The translations under genes were made by a program, and so were the position numbers. From Geotrypetes seraphini (lineage: Eukaryota > Chordata > Amphibia > Gymnophiona > Dermophiidae): 64,000 nt of DNA. The notes beneath the pieces were generated by a model that did no database searches, had not been told where the DNA came from, and worked only from the letters and a program-made list of their open reading frames with translations. This document shows positions 43,301 to 52,300 of the stretch, one piece after another (positions within the stretch are counted from its first letter, which is position 1; each line of letters starts with the position of its first letter). The stretch spans positions 17,450,501-17,514,500 of the forward strand of contig NC_047096.1 in the NCBI RefSeq assembly GCF_902459505.1, read 5' to 3'.

Positions 43301-46300
43301 CCTACTGGTGTCTAAATAGGAGGAGAGTGTGACACAGTGGTTCAGCTACATCCTCAGCACCCCAAGGTTGTGGGTTCAAACCCCACACTGCTCCTTGTGA
43401 CCCTGGGCAAGTCACTTAACCCTTCACTGCCCCAGGTACATTAGATAGACTTTGAGCCCACAAGGACAGATAGGGAAAATGCTTGAAGTACCTGTATGTA
43501 AACTGCTTTGAGTGTGGTTGTAAAACTACAAAAAGGCAGTATACAAGTCCCAATCCCTAAATAATAGGCACCAGAATTGCGCCTATGTAGGCACTTTAAG
43601 CCGCCGAACGCCACTGTGGGTGTGGCTATTGCCGGAAGTATTGTTAAGTGGTCTAAAGCACCTACATAGGCACAATTCATGGCAAAGATAGTCGCCAGAA
43701 ATATAGGCCTAGAAAACCCTGGCCTGCATTTCCAGTGTCTATATCTCGCGAGGCACTATCACATGATTGGCACGCAATCGGCCGCCGCCGATATCGGCAC
43801 CCTTTAGAGAATCTGGGCCCATGTACATAATTTGTTTCAAATGAAGGTGTAAGGTTCATGCATTAGTTACATACTTAAGTATTTGAGAATGAACTATACC
43901 CATGTTGTTTTCAGGCATGCCTCTAAAGCACTAAAGAAAACGCCTTTTTAATGCAGTTGAAACTGTATTTGTGCATTCAACCTTTCTACCATGTAATTTC
44001 TTTTTTGAATCATCCAGTTAAGCCTTAGAAACTTTATTCTCAAGGTGTCCCAGCCTTATTTTAGTTAGAATGTACTGTATATATCGCAGGTTGGCTGGGC
44101 ACAGGGCTATGAAGCTGGAGATCTCTAGGACTGGGATATTTCAGGGCAACAGGCAGAGAGACATAGAACCTCTCGCTTCTAGTACCAAATGGCTCAGGTG
44201 ATAGACACAGAATGCAGAGCATCTCACCTCTAGGTCTGGAAAGTGCAAGGGATGCAGAGCCTCTTCTAGTTATTAGGTAATATAACTAAGTCGGTAGTGT
44301 CTTTAGTTTCTACTACATGAAACCTTACGTTAAATGAATTGTGGTCTCCAGTTTCAGTAGACTGCATTCTGCTCCTACTAGTACTGCTTATTATTTCTAT
44401 AGTGCTGCTATTTGTAGATAAACTGACAAAAATAAGCTACTTCAGTAACATAGTAAATGACACCCAACCACAAAACATTCAGGAAAGAACTTAAGACTTT
44501 TCTATTCAAGAAATTTGTGAAATGATCTAACTAAACCTGACTGACCCTCCACAAATCCCGACACATATTACATCTATTAACCATGTATTCTCCCTGGTAA
44601 TGCCCAGGCCAACTCTTGTTGTAAACCGCCCAGAAGTGAAAGGTATTGGCGTGATAGAAGACACCAATGTAATGTAATAAAGACCCGAATGGTCCATCTA
44701 GTCTGACCAACCTTACCCTCTCTTTAAATTACTGTTTTAAATTTTCCTTTTTCTTAGATATTTCTGGGCCAGAACCAAAAATTATGCCTGGTACTGTGCT
44801 TAGGTTCCTTCTATTGGAGTCTCTATCAAAGCTCATCTAAACCATCCCAGCCATCGAAGCCTTCCCTAGCCAATCCTCAACCCAAATGGCCATATACGGA
44901 CACAGACCATGCAAGTCTGCCCAGTACTGGCCTTAGTTCTTCAGTATACTCATATACCATTATTTTCTGACTTAAGATCCTCTGTGTTCAACCCACGCTT
45001 TTTTGAACTCTCACCATTTTCATCTCCACCACTTCCCTCAGGAGCGCATTCCAGGCATCAGCCACCCTCTCCATAAAGAAGGTTCCTTGTTCCCCTTCTC
45101 TTTGAAGTGGAAGATCTAGCAGCAGAAAGATGCTGGAAATTTGGAAGGGCTATTTTCTTTGTACACTCAACCGCATAACTGGTAGTATGAGATCTGATGC
45201 AAAACTTGCTTTCCATGGTGGTACTTTAAGGTTGGCTGCTGCTGCACCATTTTTCCCTCCTTGGAACTGGGTTGTTTTAAAGGGCTGTTTTGGTCTCATG
45301 GGCCTTTAGATGTTACTGATTGGATGTCCCTGGCATTTACTATGTGGCCGATTTTTGAGTGTCTTGAGCGTCAAGTTTGCTTGTTTTAGTCCCCTGAAGA
45401 AGACATTCCAGATAGCCAAAACTGGGATCCTAGTTGGGACTTTTATTCTGTGATTTCATCAAGTAAACATACTAGGACTTTATATGTTAATAATGTACCC
45501 TTTGGTTGTTCTATGACATCTCACTTGCCTTCTTGGTTTGTGATATATATTGAGGCAAGTCTTACTTCTGCAGCACATCCAGCTCATGCCATCCATATCA
45601 GTCATGAACATCCGGGGAATAACTCTCTACAAGCTGCCTGATGTTAGGCTTTGGGGAAGTGTCCGCTAAGTGTGAATTTTGTATTGGCAAGCAATGTGCA
45701 TATTGGCAATTTATAGAAGACTACTGCACATCTGAGAAACTGAAACTATGCCGTCGGTAGTTTCACTATCAGCAGCCTTCCCAAGGCGGACAGGTTTCAG
45801 CAGAGATGTCAGACGAACGATTTACCACCCATCTGGGCAGCAGCAGGTGGGCAGTGTTGGAGGCAGAGGATCTTGTTTTGTTGCGACAACATTGAATTTA
45901 TACTGTGTAGAGGAAAGGCCCGGCAATCTACTTCTGTATTCTGCCACAGAAACTTGATGATAATTTCTTTTTTTCTTTTTTCTTTTTTTTGGAATTGCCA
46001 TCTCCGGATCAGACCCTAGGTCCATCAAGTCCGGTGATCCGCACACACGGAGGCCCCGCCAGGTGTACCCTGGCATAGTTTTAGTCCCCATATCACTGTA
46101 TGCTTCTCAAGGGAGATGTGCATCTAGTTTACCCTTAAATCCTAGAACGGTGGATTCTGCAATTACTTCCTCTGGGAGAGCATTCCAGGTGTCCACCACT
46201 CGCTGCGTGAAACAGAACTTCCTGATATTTGTCCCCCCTCTGCTTCAGTCTATGTCCTCTTGTCCGTGTCACATTGGACATTGTTGCTAAGATTCGAATA

Positions 46301-49300
46301 CGAGTCATTGGCACCTATCACTGTAAGTCTTCATGCATGTTCCTAACTTTAGGTGTGAGCACACACTAGGTGTGAGCATTTACACTAGCCATTGGATTGA
46401 CCACTATCAGATGCTTAACTGATAGTGTTCTGTAGCCCGTGTGCATAAGTGCTAGGAATGGCCCTTTGCAGTTGCAGGCTACGGGTTTTGTGCACTCAGT
46501 TTGTAGAAGACTGACTATAAAATCAGTATGCATGTAACTGCAAATTAGGGCCAGTTAATAGCTAGCTTAACAATTAAGTTGTGCACATAACTGGCACTGT
46601 TCCAGAACTTGCACATGCAACTTTGCATGCTAAGTGGTAAATTGTGCAAGTTCATAGAATTAGGGGCACTGGGCCCTAACAGACATGGCTGGACCCTTTT
46701 GGCGCTTGTAATGGACAGAATTTGCTGTATATTGGCATATCTGAGATCACTAGGCATTGGTATCTTGGAATTTGCTCAGCGTGGGAGAGCATTATAGAAG
46801 CTTTGAAATGGTAATAAAATTGAATGGAGAGATTTTAAGAAGCATAAAGCGACCTATGAGGCTGGAGCAGTCCCTTTTGTAGACACACTGGGCTTCAGTT
46901 CTTACCACTGATCTTGTTTTGCAGGCATTATCACCGAGAAGTCTACCTGCCCCTGCGGTTGCAGCCGGAATGCATAGGGGTACTGCACTGCCTCCGTGCA
47001 CGAGTCATTCGCTCCTTATACCACATGTATGAGCCCTTCTCCTCCCGAGTCTCCAAAAATCCCACTGTTCCTGAGTCCACCCCCAGCACACTAGCTAATT
47101 CCAAAGTAAGCAATCTTCTCTTCTACAAAATGGTCAATGCTGGATATACAGGATCTAGTTATGGTCACTGATGTATTCATCCAGGCTATAATATCAGGAT
47201 TTCAAAATTTTTTAAATCAGCTTGTACTCATAATAACAAATGGTTAGTAACTGGTCAGTCATACCATGTGCTCAGCTTATGACACTTTTTTATGCTTTAA
47301 TACAATAAAGTTATAGGCATAATTACAGCTTGACATAGGTCAAGGATTCTTCATCTTTAGGGTCAGACATAGAGGGGACACAGGGTCAGTGGGCACTGTG
47401 GCCTGGGCACCATCCCATTGCAGGCTGGCTTATGCCACTATAACTGTTAAAATGTCAAATATTCAACTCCTGAACCTGTTGTCTAAGATGCTTCAGAATG
47501 TTTTAAATGCACTGCTCAACTTCATTATTATATATTCAGTTCTGTTTGCTCTCCTTTTTTTCCTCTGCATGTAGTTAAATGCACTTAGACTTACACACAC
47601 TTCTGTAGTTTACTTCTAAAAGTTTTGATCCAGACCAGGAGTTCTCGGCCCAGTCCTTTGGACATACCTAACTAATCAGGTTATCAGGATGCCCACAATG
47701 ATTATACCTAAGAGTCACATATACTGGAGGGAGTTCATGCAGATTTATCTCTTGCATAATCATAGTGGGTATCCTAAAAACCCGACTGGCAAGCTGTGTC
47801 CTGAGGACTGGGTTGAGAACCAGTGGCGTAGTAAGGAGGGTGCGGTCCAACCCAGGTGCAGTCTTCCTAAGGGCGCAGCAGCACCTCTCCGTCTCTCTGC
47901 CCACTCCTTTCCTTGCTGTGAGCGCCCCTTGTCATCTCCTATACCTTTTTGGCGCTCTCTTTCTCTCTCTCTCTGACATCACTTCCAGGACCCGTACCTA
48001 GGAAGTGATGTCAAAGGGAGTAGTCACTATCGTGGGCAGCATGCTGCCCACGCTGGAGAAGTTTAAAAGGTATGGGGAAAGGGAAGGGGACATGCGCACA
48101 GCAGGGGGGAGCGGGGAAGGGGGAGGGCGCTGCTCACCCTTACTATGCCACTGTTGAGAACCATCAATCTAGACCAGGGGTGTCAAAGTCCCTCCTCGAG
48201 GGCTGCAATCCAATCGAGATCTATTTGCATGCACTGCTTTCATTGTATGCTAATAGATCTCATGCATATTCATTGGGAAAATCCTGAAAACCCAACTGGA
48301 TTGCGGCCCTCGAGGACGGACTTTGACACCCCTGATCTAGACAAATGAGCACTATATTTTCTTTTTCCTGCACAATTTTATTAAATATACAATTGTATCA
48401 TTAACTAAACAATTAAATGAGGGACCCCTAATGCATACCAGGGTGTGAGTTCTAGATTTTTATTTTTAATATTTGATAAGCCTGCCTCACTAAAACAGCT
48501 GGAGGTGAATTGCAATAGAAGGCATAAACAATTCCAACAATCATCTCTCTTGCCTTTTATAAATTGGTAGTTGAAAGCAAGATGCATCCAAATACAGTGG
48601 TTATTTTCCTATCCCCTAAAGACTTGAAATCCTGAGGCAGTGAAGGGTTAATTGGCTTGCCCATTGTCACAAGGAGCTTCTATGGAAATTGGTGGTTCTG
48701 ATCAATAATATCAGTTGGCTTTCCTGGTTCTCTATATACAGTACTGTACTATAAGGCACGCCTCCTTCTATAATGGAGTCAGTTCAGTAAATGTTATGAC
48801 TTTACAGGCTTCTGTTTTTTAATGCTTGACTTGTATTTTTGTTTAGCGTCCTAAATGTGTGTATGTGTTTTATTCCTAGTGCTTGCTTTTCTGGTGCAGA
48901 AAGATTGTTAGAAACAGGCAAGATGCATTGTGGGAATTCAATTTCAAGTTCAAAACACAGGTATGTAATAAAGTTTAGTTAATGCTGGGTCTGTATGGGA
49001 ATGGGTAAGCATGTATGCAATTAGACAGAGGGTGTAAGCAGCCATGTCCTCCCCCCAGGCTCTCACACATGTAGGCATATATTTGTTTACCTTGCTGCTC
49101 TGGGGTCATAAACAAATCTGCGCTTACAACTAGAAGGAATCCTGCTGGAAGCCATATGAAATAGTGTTAATGCAATAAAGTAGGCATCAGGAGAAATCTT
49201 AGGATGTGATCTGGAAATCCTGCTCTGTTACAGATATTTTTCTCTTTGAAATGTCTTAACAACTATATAATAGCCAATAGGAGGAGTATAAGCTCTGCAA

Positions 49301-52300
49301 TTCATGTGGCATAGATCCAGGCCTATGCTGCTTTCAGACTGGATTAGATATTTGGTGGTAGAAGTAAAACAGCTTTTAAACTAGAATCGGGTAAAGCCAA
49401 TAGTCGGGTCAACATGGTTTGGAGCAAGGTATCTTTAAAGGATACTATAAAAACAGGGACATTAGGATATCCTGATAGAAGTTGAAATAAAGGCAAAAGT
49501 AAGCTGAGTGCCTTTAAGGAAGAACAACTGTGAGAATATTCTATTGTCCATCTGGCTGAAATGAACAGATAGATTCTGCAATGTTATGAGAAATTACAGA
49601 AGCTAACAAATTTGGCAACACTGTGTAATAACTGGTGATCTTTTTACTCGCTCTTTTATTGTTGATTATTTCAATTACCCCAATATTAACTGGATAAATT
49701 TCAGATCAGGAAATGCCAGGGAGCTGCTATCTGGCTGCATGAGTTCTCGTGGCAACCTCACGAGACATCAGGAATTCGCGGCAGCCTTTCAGATGGCGGC
49801 TCTGCATAGGGCAGGAACGTAGGAAGATTTCTCCTTCCCCGGTTTGAATTATGCTTTTTACTAATTGGGGAGGCGGGAGGGAAGTGAGAGTCGTTAGTCG
49901 GCCAAGACAGGAGGTGCTGACTTGAATATCAACAGAGACAATCCCCCCACCCCATTTTTGGGCCATTTTTTTGGGCCCAAAATTCTCAGTTTATATTCAA
50001 GTATGTACAGTATGCGTTTCAAGAGGACCTAATTTTTGTAAGAGAAAGGGTACAAAGTGAATCCATAGATCAAACTAAGGGTTAATGCACTACTCTTTAA
50101 AAAATGAATGTGTGTTTGAAAAGTTATGAGCTAAATATATAGGGTAGCTTAATGCTAGTTACATTTTATGTACTAGTAGTATTGAGGGGTTGGTTTTGTT
50201 GTTTTTTGTTTTTTTTTTGGGGGGGGGGATTTTTTATGGTGAATATTCTTGTGTGCACATATAACTAGGTACAGAGGGCTGGAACCGAAGAATCTCGACT
50301 CCTTCAAATCCCAAAGCCAACTGGCATATAAGCTTTGTAACCTCTGTAATGTTCCACTGCTTTCTTTCCATTTTTAGCAAGCTAGATGTAAAAACAACTA
50401 TCGTAATGGGATTATGCACCCCCCCGTGCAGTATGAGGAGGTACACACCAACCGAGAAGAGGACTGTTGCCTGCTGCAAGTCACAACCCTAAATTTCATC
50501 TACATCCCCATCGTCATGGGCATGACCTTGGCCTTTGTAAGTGGTCATTAGTAGTGTACATTCCTCTGAGTTGGGGATAGAATGGGAAAGCAGGTTTAGA
50601 CACCACTCAGGAATTCTCCCCTACTTCCACTGTATGAAAACCTCAGCACAGTCTGATTTCTTTGGAATTAAGAGGAAAATTAACTGTTGCTTAATCATTG
50701 CAAGCCCAGAATCGAGGCAAAAAGAGTCAGTTTTAGTAGGTTTGTCTAAAATATATTCCACCTTAGGATGTCAGCGTGGGCTGTTTCAAGGAACAAACAT
50801 AAAGAAGAATCTGATGTATAATTAAAATTGTGGCAGAAAGAGATGAACTAGGCCAGGGGTGCCCACACTTTTTGGGCTTGCGAACTACTTTTAAAATGAC
50901 CAAGTCAAAATGATCTACCAACAATAAAAAAATTTTAAAACCCCCACAAAGCACACTGAAAGGCAGAGAAAATGTTAATTATCATTCATATTCCGGGTTT
51001 TTTTCAAAGAGGTCAAGGCAGATGACTCTATGCAATGTCATCTCAATAACAACCATACAAAAATAGACAAATATAGCCCCTCCCTTTTTACTAAACCACA
51101 TAGCAGTTTTTAGCGCAGGGAGTTGCGCTGAATGCCCCACGCTGCTCTCGACGCTCATAGGCTCCCTGCGCTAAAAAACGCTATTGTGGTTTAGTAAAAG
51201 GGAGCCATAGTGCAAAATATAGACAGCAGATATAAATTCTCAAAACAGACACATTTTGATCACTAAATTGAAAATAAAATCATTTTTCCTACTTTTGTTT
51301 GATGATTTCATGAGTCTCTGGTTGCACTTTCTTCTTCTGACTTCTTCTCACTTCACTCTGGCTGCACTTCTTCTGACATCTTCTGATTTCAGCCCACTCC
51401 TTCTTTCAGCCTCCTATATGCTTTCTCTCTTCCATACCTCATTCTCTCCCCCAACTTTTTCTTTCTTTCTCCCTGCCTCCTGTTCTTTCTTTCTCTCTCT
51501 CTCTCCATGCCCACTTTCTTTCTGTCTCCCTGCTTGCCCCCTTTGTTTCTTTCTCCCTGCCCTTCCCCAAGCCACTAGGTTTGCCGTCGCCACCGGGGAA
51601 CAGGCCTCCAAGCCACCGCCCCCCAAGCTCTGCATGCAGAAGCCTTGCACTGACCAGCATTCTGCTCCCCTTCAATTCTTACATCGGAGAGGAAGTTCCG
51701 GGCCAGCCAGGCAGCGATTGGCTGGCCCAGAAATTCCTCTCCGATGTAAGAATTGATGTCGGGGAGAGGAATGCTGGTCAGCGTTAGGCTTCTGCAGGCC
51801 CAAATCTCTGGATCCTCAGGGCCGAGGAAAAGAAAAGAAAAAAAGCCAGTCTTCCATGAGAGCCGTTCCAGTCTCTTTTTAGCAGGACACTCAACTTCAC
51901 ATTTTCAGGCTCAAGACGTCAGAGCAGCAGCAGCAGCTCCGGCATTTTTGGGCAGAGCACCTCCTGCTCCCGACCGCCTTTCTCCAGTCTGGCTTGTCAA
52001 TTCCGCCAGGGGCAGCCGGCGCTCAGCTCTCAAGGGTCGTGACTTCCCTAGACCTCCCTCCCGCCTTCTCCCGAAGGAAGTGACTTCATCCCCCAGTCGG
52101 AAGACGCATTCGGGCAGGAAGGGCGCAGCAAGAATGAGTGTGCGTGGGGAACCTTGGGGAGATTCCGGTGGGGAACCTTGGGGAGATTCCGGTGGGGAAC
52201 CTTGGGGAGAGGAAGGCTGATCGGCCGGCCGATTGGAACGGCAACACGAGATCGACTGGCGTTGCCTTCCCGATCGACCGGTCGATCGCGATCGACGTGT

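Noticed and set aside
51256-52220. 166- and 155-codon frames
   Set aside because: Fall inside the hAT element, one in its pyrimidine-rich tract and one in its GC-rich tandem region.
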